DNA from: an uncultured Collinsella sp.
Lineage (GTDB): Bacteria > Actinomycetota > Coriobacteriia > Coriobacteriales > Coriobacteriaceae
Direction: 5' to 3'
DNA: 9,283 nt
NCBI GenBank assembly: GCA_900555355.1
Contig: USKV01000045.1
Coordinates: 1-9,283 of the forward strand
In this document: piece by piece, positions 1 to 7,330 of the stretch
Numbering within the stretch: position 1 is the first letter of the stretch
How the letters are laid out: every line of letters starts with the position of its first letter
Made by a program: the position numbers and the translations under genes
The notes under the pieces: model-generated
Told to the model about the DNA's origin: nothing
What the model saw: only the letters and a program-made list of their open reading frames with translations
The model's database searches: none

Positions 1-14
1 AAATCGTTTGACTA

Positions 15-41
15 TTAGCGGCTAAAATCGCCCAGCGCTAA
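15..41. other. Small inverted repeat near the window start
   Basis: TTAGCG (15-20) is matched by CGCTAA (36-41) across a 15-nt spacer, and TTAGC-G-GCTAA (15-25) is itself nearly palindromic. The first 18 bases, read in frame 1, give KSFDY followed by a TAG stop, so this could be the very end of an upstream gene followed by a terminator-like hairpin. Six codons are too few to call a gene, and no T-run follows the hairpin. Confidence 0.25.
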
Positions 42-44
42 CAC

Positions 45-177
45 CGAACCGCCGGCTTGCCGGCCGGGTTGCCAAGGACTGTCCCCAGCTGCCGGCAGAA
101 AGGGAACGTCCCTAACTGCCGGGTGGCGAAAGAGTGTCCCCAACAGCTAGTCATTTAAGAACGTCCCCAATGACTAG
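45..177 (+). repeat. Multi-hairpin intergenic repeat, copy A
   Basis: Positions 45-129 match copy B (3680-3764) at about 74 of 85 bases without gaps, and 148-177 match 3810-3839 at 29 of 30. The element contains two GCCGGC palindromes (51-56, 59-64), a stem CCGGCAG (92-98) / CTGCCGG (116-122) with a 17-nt loop, and a perfect 9-bp stem CTAGTCATT (147-155) / AATGACTAG (169-177) with a 13-nt loop. Four GTCCC boxes start at 81, 108, 136 and 163, so they are 27-28 bp apart. It has no coding potential and no transposase beside it. The form recalls REP-type elements mobilised in trans by IS200-like (RAYT) transposases, which is an inference. Unlike copy B it lacks the left arm of a GGGGACAGTC outer hairpin. 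Confidence 0.8.
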
Positions 178-258
178 TCTGAAATAAAATCCAGGCCTCG
201 CTCCAAAATAGTTCGCCATGGTTTACTATTACGCTCATAAAGTAGTACGAGGCTAACA

Positions 259-984
<726 letters not shown>

Positions 985-992
985 GCGGCGCC

Positions 993-3659
993 ATGGCACC
1001 TCTCGCAAAACGACTCCCGCGCGAGCTGCGCCGCAATATCGGCAAGTACCTGGGCATCTTTCTGCTTATGTGCGGAAGCATCGCCCTTACCTCGGGCTTT
1101 TTGCTCGCGGCACATTCCATCGGCTGCCTTATCGACGACATGCGCGATGCGTACACGATTGAGGACGGCCGCGTGACCACCTCCTTCGAGGCTACCGACG
1201 ATCAACTCAAGGCCGCTGAGGATGCTGCCAGCGACGCCGGCGGCGTCACGCTCTACAAGAACTTTTCCATCGACGCCATCATCAAAAAGACCGCCGGCGA
1301 CGACGGCACCAAGCGCACGCTGCGCACCTATGCGCACCGCACCAAGGTCGATATCGCGTCCTACTGTGAGGGCAAGGAGCCCAAGGCGGACGACGAGGTA
1401 GCAATCGACCGCGTTTTTGCCACCAACAACGACCTCGCCGTGGGCGATAAGGTCGAGCTCGAGGGCAGAACCTACACCATCTGCGGCATCATGACCCAGC
1501 CCGATAGCCAGGCGCTGTTCCTCAACAATTCGGACTTTACGGTGAACACCATCACGTACGGCGTGGCCGAGGTCACCGACGCCGGCTTTGCCGCGCTCGA
1601 GGACGCCGGCGGTGCGCCCGCCTACACCTACTCCTTTACCTTTAACGACCGCGATCTCTCCACCGCGGACCGCATCGATGCCGAGCAGGATATGGTCGAG
1701 GCGCTGACCGACGCCGATGCGCGCGTGGACGACCTGATCGATGCCGATTCCAACCAGGGCATTGGCTATGCACGCGACGACGTGGACGGCGACTCCGTGA
1801 TGTGGATGACGCTGCTCGATATCATCATCGTGATCATGGCGTTTGTCTTTGTGGTGCTCACTGACGCCACCATCGAGGAGGAGAGCGCCATCATCGGCAC
1901 GCTGCTCGCCAGCGGCTATCGTCGACGCGAGATCGTGCTGCACCACCTTGCGCTTCCCGCCATCGTGGGCGTGGTCGCGGCGCTTTTGGGCACTGCGCTC
2001 GGCGTTGTGTTCTTTACCGAGCCCATGCGCAGCCTCTATTACGGTTCGTACAGCCTGCCGCCCTTCCAGGTGTACTGGAGCTGGGAGATCTTTGTGAAGT
2101 GCGCCGTGGTTCCCGCCGTCGCGCTCATCCTCATCACGCTGGTGGGTCTGCTTCGCAAAATGGGCAAGACGCCGTTGCAATTCCTTCGTCACGAAGCGAG
2201 CGGCAAGTCGGGTACCAAGCGTGGTATGCAACTGCCGGAGCGTATGGGTTTTGTCGCGCGCTTCCGCCTGCGCATCTTCCTGCGCAACCTGGGCAACTTC
2301 GCCACGCTCTTCGTGGGCATTGCGTTTGCCTCGCTGCTGCTGCTCTTTGGCCTGGCGATTTTGCCCACGATGACGCACTACGCCGACAACCTCGAGACGA
2401 GCCTGGTCGCCGAGCACCAGTACACGCTCAAGGCGCCGCTGGAGCTCGAGGGCACTGCCGAGGAGCGCGAGCAGTGGTCGGCACTCGAGCGCTTGCAGTC
2501 GATTGACGGTGCGCTGCTTTCCGCCACCCAGGATGCCGATGATGAGCTCGACGACGCGGCCGATGCGGCGCAGGCGGCGGCCGATGCCGCGACCGCATCT
2601 CCGTCTGCCGAGAGCCTGACCGCAGCGCAGGATGCGCTTGCCAAGGTCCAAGACAAGAAGGATGCGCTCTACGCGCGCCTTGACGATCTTGCCGATGCCC
2701 TCGGCTGCGACCGCGATGAGGCCATCGGCCTGATCGACAAGGCCTCTAAGATCGACACTGACAACGACGATATCCACCCGGTCAATACGACCGATAACGG
2801 CGCGGGCGCAATCGCGCAGGCCGAGAAATATGCCGTTTACCAGCTGCAATACGACCGCGGCGATGGTAATGGCGAGGAGACGATTTCCGTCTACGGCATT
2901 TCATCCGATTCGCGCTATTGGAAAGACCTCAACGTCGGCGATGGGCGCGTCGTCTTTGGCGGCGGTCTGCTCGATAAGTTTGGCTGGAGCGAGGGCCAGA
3001 AGGTCACGCTCAGCGACAAGTACGAGGGCGAGCATTATTCCCTTGAGTATGCGGGCAAGGACTGTGCCTGGGGCTCCAAGTCGGATATGAATATCTATAT
3101 GAGTATCGACGACTTTAACGAGCTGTTCGACAACGATGCGGCCTACTTTAACGGCTATGTGAGCGATGAAAAGCTCGACCTTGATGCTCGTTACTTTGCC
3201 GGCGACACCACGCCCGACGACATGCGCGCCGTGGGCGACCAGTTCATCGGCATGATGAGCAAAATGATCGGCATGATGGTTGGGCTTGCGGTGTTTATTT
3301 TCCTGCTGTTTATGTACCTGCTGACCAAGGCTGTGATCGACCACAGCGCCCGTTCGATTAGCTATATGAAAGTCTTTGGCTATCGCGATGGCGAGATCTC
3401 GCATCTGTACATCCGCTCGATCACGCTGTGCGTGGCGGCGTCGCTCGTGCTGAGTCTGCCGGTCATTATTGGCTCGCTCACGGCCATCTTCCGCTCGATG
3501 CTGCTCGCCTACAACGGCAATATCGAGATCTACGTGCCCTGGTGGTCCATGGCGGCGTGCGTCGGCATTGGCTTTGCGACCTACCTGGTCGTGGCGTTGC
3601 TGCACATGCGTTCCATCAAACGTGTGGGCCTGGCCGAAGCTCTCAAGGTGCAGGAGTAG
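993..3659 (+). CDS. ABC transporter permease with two FtsX modules
   Basis: The membrane subunit of the preceding ATPase has 888 residues counted from the ATG at 993. An in-frame TTG at 978 would add five residues and overlap the ATPase gene, but ATG 993, preceded by AGGCGG (983-988), is preferred. Eight hydrophobic segments are visible, near residues 17-39, 270-290, 316-342, 365-386, 433-455, 754-779, 810-830 and 850-871. This is a duplicated FtsX layout: one helix, a large outer domain, then three helices, twice. The first outer domain spans about 40-269 and the second about 456-753. The second holds an Ala/Asp-rich, probably helical or coiled-coil stretch (about 507-570). The carboxyl end GLAEALKVQE is typical of FtsX permeases. 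Type VII ABC systems of this kind act by mechanotransmission or by exporting peptides, lipids or drugs; the substrate here is unknown. A hairpin array begins 5 nt after the stop codon. Confidence 0.92.
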   Translation: MAPLAKRLPRELRRNIGKYLGIFLLMCGSIALTSGFLLAAHSIGCLIDDMRDAYTIEDGRVTTSFEATDDQLKAAEDAASDAGGVTLYKNFSIDAIIKKTAGDDGTKRTLRTYAHRTKVDIASYCEGKEPKADDEVAIDRVFATNNDLAVGDKVELEGRTYTICGIMTQPDSQALFLNNSDFTVNTITYGVAEVTDAGFAALEDAGGAPAYTYSFTFNDRDLSTADRIDAEQDMVEALTDADARVDDLIDADSNQGIGYARDDVDGDSVMWMTLLDIIIVIMAFVFVVLTDATIEEESAIIGTLLASGYRRREIVLHHLALPAIVGVVAALLGTALGVVFFTEPMRSLYYGSYSLPPFQVYWSWEIFVKCAVVPAVALILITLVGLLRKMGKTPLQFLRHEASGKSGTKRGMQLPERMGFVARFRLRIFLRNLGNFATLFVGIAFASLLLLFGLAILPTMTHYADNLETSLVAEHQYTLKAPLELEGTAEEREQWSALERLQSIDGALLSATQDADDELDDAADAAQAAADAATASPSAESLTAAQDALAKVQDKKDALYARLDDLADALGCDRDEAIGLIDKASKIDTDNDDIHPVNTTDNGAGAIAQAEKYAVYQLQYDRGDGNGEETISVYGISSDSRYWKDLNVGDGRVVFGGGLLDKFGWSEGQKVTLSDKYEGEHYSLEYAGKDCAWGSKSDMNIYMSIDDFNELFDNDAAYFNGYVSDEKLDLDARYFAGDTTPDDMRAVGDQFIGMMSKMIGMMVGLAVFIFLLFMYLLTKAVIDHSARSISYMKVFGYRDGEISHLYIRSITLCVAASLVLSLPVIIGSLTAIFRSMLLAYNGNIEIYVPWWSMAACVGIGFATYLVVALLHMRSIKRVGLAEALKVQE

Positions 3660-3664
3660 TCATC

Positions 3665-3839
3665 GGGGACAGTCTTTGCCGATTCGCCGGTTCGCCGGCC
3701 GTGCTGGCAAGGACTGTCCCCAGCTGCCGGCAGGAAAGGAACGTCCCTAGCTGCCAGGTGGCGAGGCACTCATTTAAGTCCGTCCCCAATGAGTGTCAAA
3801 GTCCAAGAGTAGTCATTTAAGAGCGTCCCCAATGACTAG
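3665..3839 (+). repeat. Multi-hairpin intergenic repeat, copy B
   Basis: The array starts with a long hairpin, GGGGACAGTCTTTGCC (3665-3680) against GGCAAGGACTGTCCCC (3706-3721), with 15 of 16 pairs and 25 nt between the arms. Next come the perfect palindrome CTGCCGGCAG (3724-3733) and a 17-nt-loop stem (3727-3733 with 3751-3757, one mismatch). Two further hairpins follow: CACTCATT (3767-3774) / AATGAGTG (3788-3795) and TAGTCATT (3810-3817) / AATGACTA (3831-3838). Both have 13-nt loops of the form TAAGNNCGTCCCC. It shares most of its sequence and its orientation with copy A, so the ABC operon lies between two direct copies. It sits at the 3' end of the permease gene and could act as a terminator or mRNA-stabilising structure, but no T-run supports a standard terminator. 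An origin as a REP/RAYT-type element is inferred. Confidence 0.8.
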
Positions 3840-3848
3840 GTGCCGTAC

Positions 3849-3879
3849 TTGACTTTACCTCTGCTTTAACTGGTACCAT
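3849..3879 (+). promoter_or_regulatory. Possible promoter of the DUF362 gene
   Basis: TTGACT (3849-3854, 5 of 6 to the -35 consensus) is followed after 19 bp by TACCAT (3874-3879, 4 of 6 to the -10 consensus). The spacer is longer than ideal. The site lies just after repeat copy B and 43 nt before the start codon, the expected place. Confidence 0.35.
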
Positions 3880-3922
3880 CCTCTTATGTCTGTAACGCCA
3901 TATAGACCGAGGGGATAGATCT

Positions 3923-5128
3923 ATGACCGCAACTGCACCCGCAGCACCCGCTAAGGTGTACTTCACTAACCTGCGCACGCATGCTCGCGAGAGCCAGCTC
4001 GACAAGCTCAAGCGCCTCATCCGTCACGCCGGTATCGAGCAGATCGACTTTGAGAACAAGTTCGTCGCCATCAAGATTCACTTTGGCGAGCTGGGCAACC
4101 TGAGCTTTTTGCGCCCCAACTACGCCCGCGCCGTCGCGGATGTCGTGAAGGAGCTGGGCGGCAAGCCCTTCCTCACCGACTGCAATACGCTCTATGTCGG
4201 TAGCCGCAAAAACGCGCTCGAGCACATCGATACCGCCTACCAGAACGGCTTTACCCCGTATGCCACGGGCTGCCAGATCATCATCGCCGACGGCCTTAAG
4301 GGCACCGACGAGGCGCTCGTCCCGGTCGAGGGCGGCGAGTATGTGCACGAGGCCAAGATCGGTCAGGCACTCATGGACGCCGATATCGTGATCAGCCTCA
4401 CCCACTTTAAGGGCCATGAGCAGGCCGGCTTTGGCGGTGCCATGAAGAACCTGGGCATGGGCGGCGGCAGCCGTGCCGGCAAGATGGAGCAGCATGCCGC
4501 CGGCAAGCCGAACGTCGCGACCGAGCACTGCGTTGGCTGCCGCGCCTGCGAAAAGATCTGCGCGCACAACGCCATCTCGTTTGACGATACCCGCGAGCGC
4601 GAGCTTGCCAACGGCAACACCCGCACGGTCCACGTCGCCGCTATCGACCACGATCGTTGCGTGGGCTGCGGCCGCTGCATTGCGGCATGCAACCAGGACT
4701 GCATCAAGCCCGGCTATGACGCCGCGGCCGACGTGCTCAACTGTAAGATCGCCGAGTACACCAAGGCCGTCGTCGATGGCCGCCCGAGTTTCCACATCTC
4801 GCTTGCCATGGATATCAGTCCCAACTGCGATTGCCATCCCGAAAACGACACGCCTATCGTCAACGATATCGGCATGTTCGCGAGCTTCGACCCGGTCGCC
4901 ATCGACCAGGCCTGTGCCGACGCCGTCATGGCATCCGAGCCGCTGCCCAACACCGAGCTCACCGATAGCGCTGCCAAGATGGAGCACAATCACGAGCATC
5001 TGGAGGGCGAGCAGGCGCGTGACCCCTTCTGCATCACACATCCCGACACCGACTGGCGCGTGTGCATCGCGCACGCCGAAAAGATCGGCCTGGGCACGAG
5101 CGAGTACGAGCTCATCGAGGTTAAATAG
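3923..5128 (+). CDS. DUF362 domain protein with two 4Fe-4S ferredoxin clusters
   Basis: This 401-residue protein has no signal peptide or membrane segment and is probably cytoplasmic. The start follows GAGGGG (3909-3914) by 8 nt. A DUF362-type region comes first (about 10-195), with motifs such as VAIKIHFGELGN, DADIVISLTHFKGHEQ and a Gly-rich KNLGMGGGSRAGK. A two-cluster ferredoxin insert follows: Cys203-x2-Cys206-x2-Cys209-x3-Cys213 and Cys246-x2-Cys249-x2-Cys252-x3-Cys256. An additional Cys260 is present. The carboxyl part returns to the DUF362 fold with SPNCDCHPEND and a SFDPVAIDQAC motif. DUF362/ferredoxin proteins are common in anaerobes and are thought to take part in electron transfer, but the reaction is not known. 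The cysteine spacing is that of two low-potential [4Fe-4S] clusters. The gene appears to be transcribed alone, ending at the hairpin 5177-5213. Confidence 0.9.
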   Translation: MTATAPAAPAKVYFTNLRTHARESQLDKLKRLIRHAGIEQIDFENKFVAIKIHFGELGNLSFLRPNYARAVADVVKELGGKPFLTDCNTLYVGSRKNALEHIDTAYQNGFTPYATGCQIIIADGLKGTDEALVPVEGGEYVHEAKIGQALMDADIVISLTHFKGHEQAGFGGAMKNLGMGGGSRAGKMEQHAAGKPNVATEHCVGCRACEKICAHNAISFDDTRERELANGNTRTVHVAAIDHDRCVGCGRCIAACNQDCIKPGYDAAADVLNCKIAEYTKAVVDGRPSFHISLAMDISPNCDCHPENDTPIVNDIGMFASFDPVAIDQACADAVMASEPLPNTELTDSAAKMEHNHEHLEGEQARDPFCITHPDTDWRVCIAHAEKIGLGTSEYELIEVK

Positions 5129-5176
5129 CGCCTAGCTATTGGACAAAACAAGCGCTTTTGTAGCGCAACGTTAGAA

Positions 5177-5213
5177 AAAGCCGCCCGTGAGCACAGCGCC
5201 CGCGGGCGGCTTT
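5177..5213. terminator. Bidirectional rho-independent terminator between convergent genes
   Basis: AAAGCCGCCCG (5177-5187) pairs perfectly with CGGGCGGCTTT (5203-5213) across a 15-nt loop. On the plus strand the stem is followed by only TTT. On the minus strand the tail reads GGCTTTTTC, so it could stop transcription from both the DUF362 gene (ends 49 nt upstream) and the convergent hydrolase gene. Confidence 0.8.
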
Positions 5214-5214
5214 C

Positions 5215-5338
5215 CGGAAGTGCGGTGAAAAATCGAATACCGCCGACCACAAACCGTTTTTTGGCAACAAAACCCCTGATAAATTGTTGGTAAAACTGTG
5301 GTCTGGTTGGGCTTCCCGCGATTTTCCCCGCACTTCCG
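5215..5338. repeat. 124-bp palindromic, MITE-like element
   Basis: The 21-nt left end (5215-5235, beginning CGGAAGTGCGG) is matched by the inverted right end (5319-5338, ending CCGCACTTCCG). There is one mismatch and one single-base gap. Inside, GACCACA (5245-5251) pairs with TGTGGTC (5297-5303), so the whole unit can fold into one long interrupted hairpin. The centre is rich in A/T, unlike the surrounding DNA, and no plausible gene lies within. It sits between two convergent genes just beyond the terminator. A non-autonomous mobile element or a structured RNA are both possible; copy number in the genome would decide. Confidence 0.6.
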
Positions 5339-5347
5339 AAAACAGGG

Positions 5348-5364
5348 GGGGCAGATAAAGCCCC
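5348..5364 (-). terminator. Possible weak terminator of the hydrolase gene
   Basis: GGGGC (5348-5352) and GCCCC (5360-5364) form a 5-bp stem with a 7-nt loop, 16 nt after the hydrolase stop codon in its direction. The tail on the minus strand is CC-rich and then TGTTTTC, so this is a poor match. The stronger hairpin at 5177-5213 may be the real stop. Confidence 0.3.
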
Positions 5365-5380
5365 AGACGTTGCTTTTTGC

Positions 5381-6346
5381 CTAAAAATACTCGTCGAGGA
5401 AGTTGTTGACTGTGTTCCAGTAGAGCTCGGGGTCAACTTGCGCACTCTTGGCGTGGGTGGCGCCATGGATGGTGAGCTTTTGCTTGACCTTGCTGGCGCA
5501 CGCGTCGTAGTTTTGGTCGAGCATGCTGTACGGCACAAAGGTGTCCTGGTCGCCGTGGATAAACAACATGGGAACCGTCGCGTGTTTGAGTTGCTCCACG
5601 CTGCTCGCCTTATGAAAGTCGTAGCCCGCGCGCACGTTGCACACCAAGTTTGCTACATCGAGCAAGGGAAAGCTGGGCAGGCCGAACACGTCCTTGAGCT
5701 GCAGAGAAAACTCGTCCCAAACACTCGTATAACCGCAGTCCTCGATAATGCATTTTACGTTTGTGGGCAGAGATTCCCCCGCGACGTTCATGGCGGTCGC
5801 CGCGCCCATCGACTCGCCAAAGACCAGGATGCGCGCCTCGGGGTCAGCCTGAACGATTCGCTCGATCCATGCGACGATGTCGAGGCGCTCGGGCCAGCCC
5901 ATGCCGATATAGTCGCCGCCGGAGCGCTCGTGGGCACGGGCGGCGGGTGCGAGTACGTTCATGCCGCGGTCGTGGAATCGCTTGACGTATCGGGCCATAC
6001 CGATGGGCTCGTTGGTATATCCATGCAGGCAGACGGCGTAGTCGTGCGTGCTCTCCGACGCAGCAAAATACCAAGCGGCAAGCTTGGTTCCGTCATCTGC
6101 GGTGAGGCTGCTGCTCTCGCGATTCTCTTTAAACCACGCCCGCGCCTCGGTGTCCTCGGCATCCGGCTGCTCACCTTCTTTGTCGTTCTTGCTATCCTGC
6201 ATCATCTTCATGGTGTACGGCGCTTGGGGGTTCAGGGCAAAGTCAAACAAAAAGTTGCCGGCAAATCCGAGCAGCGCAACGACAACCACCAGTGCAACGA
6301 TGCCGGCTATCTTGAGCTTTCGATGGGAACGTGCGTTTTGAGCCAT
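5381..6346 (-). CDS. Membrane-anchored alpha/beta hydrolase
   Basis: The 321-residue protein starts with a basic stretch and one hydrophobic helix (about 13-36) with no lipobox, so it is probably anchored with the enzyme domain outside the cell. The hydrolase domain follows from about 85. The oxyanion region is HGYTNEP (108-114), the nucleophile elbow is G177-E-S179-M-G181, the likely acid is Asp268 in HGDQDTFVP, and the likely base is His298 in GATHAKS. The triad is therefore complete. The DYIGMGWPERLDI stretch and overall layout match the cell-surface hydrolase group often annotated as DUF3089-free 'alpha/beta hydrolase' or YqkD/BEM46-like serine hydrolases. Substrate is unknown; esters or peptides are typical for the superfamily. 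The start is well supported by AGGAG (6355-6359 complement), 8 nt before the ATG. It is transcribed alone, opposite to both neighbours. Confidence 0.88.
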   Translation of the reverse strand: MAQNARSHRKLKIAGIVALVVVVALLGFAGNFLFDFALNPQAPYTMKMMQDSKNDKEGEQPDAEDTEARAWFKENRESSSLTADDGTKLAAWYFAASESTHDYAVCLHGYTNEPIGMARYVKRFHDRGMNVLAPAARAHERSGGDYIGMGWPERLDIVAWIERIVQADPEARILVFGESMGAATAMNVAGESLPTNVKCIIEDCGYTSVWDEFSLQLKDVFGLPSFPLLDVANLVCNVRAGYDFHKASSVEQLKHATVPMLFIHGDQDTFVPYSMLDQNYDACASKVKQKLTIHGATHAKSAQVDPELYWNTVNNFLDEYF

Positions 6347-6366
6347 GCGGTATTCTCCTATAAGAT

Positions 6367-6380
6367 GTTAATACATCAAC
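6367..6380. promoter_or_regulatory. Candidate operator 1, GTTAA-N4-TCAAC
   Basis: GTTAATACATCAAC is an imperfect palindrome in the predicted 5' untranslated region of the hydrolase gene. It shares the plan GTTRA-N4-TCAAC with a second site at 6412-6425, with centres exactly 45 bp apart. It is also embedded in ATGTT-N8-AACAT (6365-6382). No regulator gene is in the window. Confidence 0.5.
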
Positions 6381-6395
6381 ATTTAATGCAAGCGC

Positions 6396-6424
6396 ATTAT
6401 GGACGTTCGCCGTTGATGCGTCAA
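6396..6424 (-). promoter_or_regulatory. Strong sigma-70-type promoter of the hydrolase gene
   Basis: On the minus strand TTGACG (complement of 6419-6424) is followed after exactly 17 bp by CATAAT (complement of 6396-6401). Each hexamer matches 5 of 6 consensus bases. The transcript would begin near 6389, about 43 nt before the start codon, so the candidate operators overlap the -35 box and the early transcribed region. Confidence 0.75.
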
Positions 6425-6425
6425 C
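6412..6425. promoter_or_regulatory. Candidate operator 2, GTTGA-N4-TCAAC
   Basis: GTTGATGCGTCAAC has perfect 5-bp arms around TGCG and covers the -35 hexamer of the hydrolase promoter. A bound repressor would block RNA polymerase. Its partner is at 6367-6380. The two sites flank the -10 box. Confidence 0.55.
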
Positions 6426-6467
6426 AGGCAAAGAATGGGTAAACAAAGGGTCACGTATGGTGCAAAT

Positions 6468-6497
6468 TTCGCACGCACCCAGACGCTTTGATATAGT
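6468..6497 (+). promoter_or_regulatory. Possible promoter of the hemolysin III-like gene
   Basis: TTCGCA (6468-6473, 4 of 6) and TATAGT (6492-6497, 5 of 6) are 18 bp apart, with the start codon 35 nt downstream. The -35 region lies inside an imperfect 15-bp palindrome, GTGC-N7-GCAC (6460-6474), which could be an operator. Confidence 0.45.
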
Positions 6498-6516
6498 GTT
6501 GAGAACTCTTTACGTT

Positions 6517-6521
6517 GGAGG
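6517..6521 (+). promoter_or_regulatory. Ribosome binding site that fixes the start of the hemolysin III-like gene
   Basis: GGAGG is the only good Shine-Dalgarno sequence here and lies 11 nt before the ATG at 6533. An in-frame TTG at 6515 overlaps this site and so is not a credible start. The ATG at 6522 is followed immediately by a stop. Confidence 0.7.
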
Positions 6522-6532
6522 ATGTAACCGGC

Positions 6533-7216
6533 ATGTCCGATTCGAGCGACAGTTCCAAGCCGCGACCTGGAGCCGCGGCCGTTCCGCACTACACGGTGGG
6601 CGAGGAGATCATGAACTCCGTCACCCATGGTGTCGGTTGCCTGCTGGGCATCGCAGGTCTTGTGCTCCTGATCGTGTTCGCTGCCCTGCGCGGCGGAGGT
6701 CCGGCCCACATGGCCGCGGCGATTGTCTACGGCGCCAGCATTATTCTCGAATACCTTGCCTCCACGCTCTACCATGCGATTCAGCCCGCGGGCGCCAAGC
6801 GCGTGTTTCGCATCATCGACCACAGCTGCATCTACCTGCTCATAGCTGGCAGCTATACGCCGTTTTGCCTCATCACGCTCGCAAACGACGGCGGCCCTAT
6901 GCTGTTCTTTGCCGTGTGGGCCATCGCCATCATCGGCATCGCGCTCGAGTGCTTTTTGCGCGAGCGTCAGCCGCACTGGGTAAGCGGCTTGGTCTACCTG
7001 CTGATGGGCTGGCTTGTCGTCTTTAAACTGCCCGAGCTCGTGGCGCTGCTGAACCCCGTCGCGCTTGCCCTGCTCGCCGTCGGCGGCGTGTGCTATACCG
7101 TGGGCGTGCCGTTCTATATCGCCAAAAACGTGCGCTATCTGCACAGTGTTTTCCACTTGTGGGTGCTCGCCGGCAGCATCTTCCAGTTCATGGCGGTGAT
7201 CCTCTTCGTAATCTAG
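6533..7216 (+). CDS. Hemolysin III / PAQR-family membrane protein (TrhA/YqfA-like)
   Basis: This 227-residue protein has the usual length for the family and seven hydrophobic segments (roughly 29-51, 58-79, 93-115, 122-141, 149-166, 172-196 and 206-227). Family motifs are all present: GEEIMNSVTHG (23-33), Ser77-x3-His81 in ASTLYHAI, Asp96-His97 in RIIDHSCIYLLIAGSYTP, and His204-x3-His208 in HSVFHLW. In PAQR and CREST proteins the Ser/His/Asp/His set binds zinc and suggests a membrane amide-hydrolase-type site. In bacteria the family has been linked to membrane fluidity or lipid homeostasis as well as the old hemolysin label. The role here is therefore better read as membrane homeostasis than toxin. 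The gene diverges from the hydrolase and precedes the CorC-like gene by 114 nt. Confidence 0.9.
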   Translation: MSDSSDSSKPRPGAAAVPHYTVGEEIMNSVTHGVGCLLGIAGLVLLIVFAALRGGGPAHMAAAIVYGASIILEYLASTLYHAIQPAGAKRVFRIIDHSCIYLLIAGSYTPFCLITLANDGGPMLFFAVWAIAIIGIALECFLRERQPHWVSGLVYLLMGWLVVFKLPELVALLNPVALALLAVGGVCYTVGVPFYIAKNVRYLHSVFHLWVLAGSIFQFMAVILFVI

Positions 7217-7246
7217 CGATCGCGTCTGTGCCCGCGGACCCATCAA

Positions 7247-7256
7247 GGCGGCCGCC
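7247..7256. other. 10-bp perfect palindrome between two membrane-protein genes
   Basis: GGCGGCCGCC is the only symmetric feature found in the 114-bp gap at 7217-7330. It has no loop and no T-run, so it is not a usual terminator. I see no convincing promoter in this gap, so read-through from the upstream gene into the CorC-like gene is possible. Confidence 0.3.
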
Positions 7257-7330
7257 GGGTGCAACTGCCCTATCCGTCACCTACGCTTACTACCTAACGT
7301 CCCGAATCTTGGAGGTTCGAGAAACTCCCG

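Noticed and set aside
45..177. A CRISPR-like array, because of the regular 27-28 bp box spacing
   Set aside because: The repeated box is only about 6-10 bp and the intervening parts form hairpin arms, not unique spacers. No cas gene is present.
3884..5074. A 396-codon open frame on the minus strand opposite the DUF362 gene
   Set aside because: The plus-strand frame has two full ferredoxin cysteine motifs and a good ribosome binding site. The antisense product has no motif.
5136..5380. Short open frames in the convergent gap on the minus strand
   Set aside because: They run through the terminator hairpin and the palindromic element, lack a ribosome binding site, and show no protein-like features.
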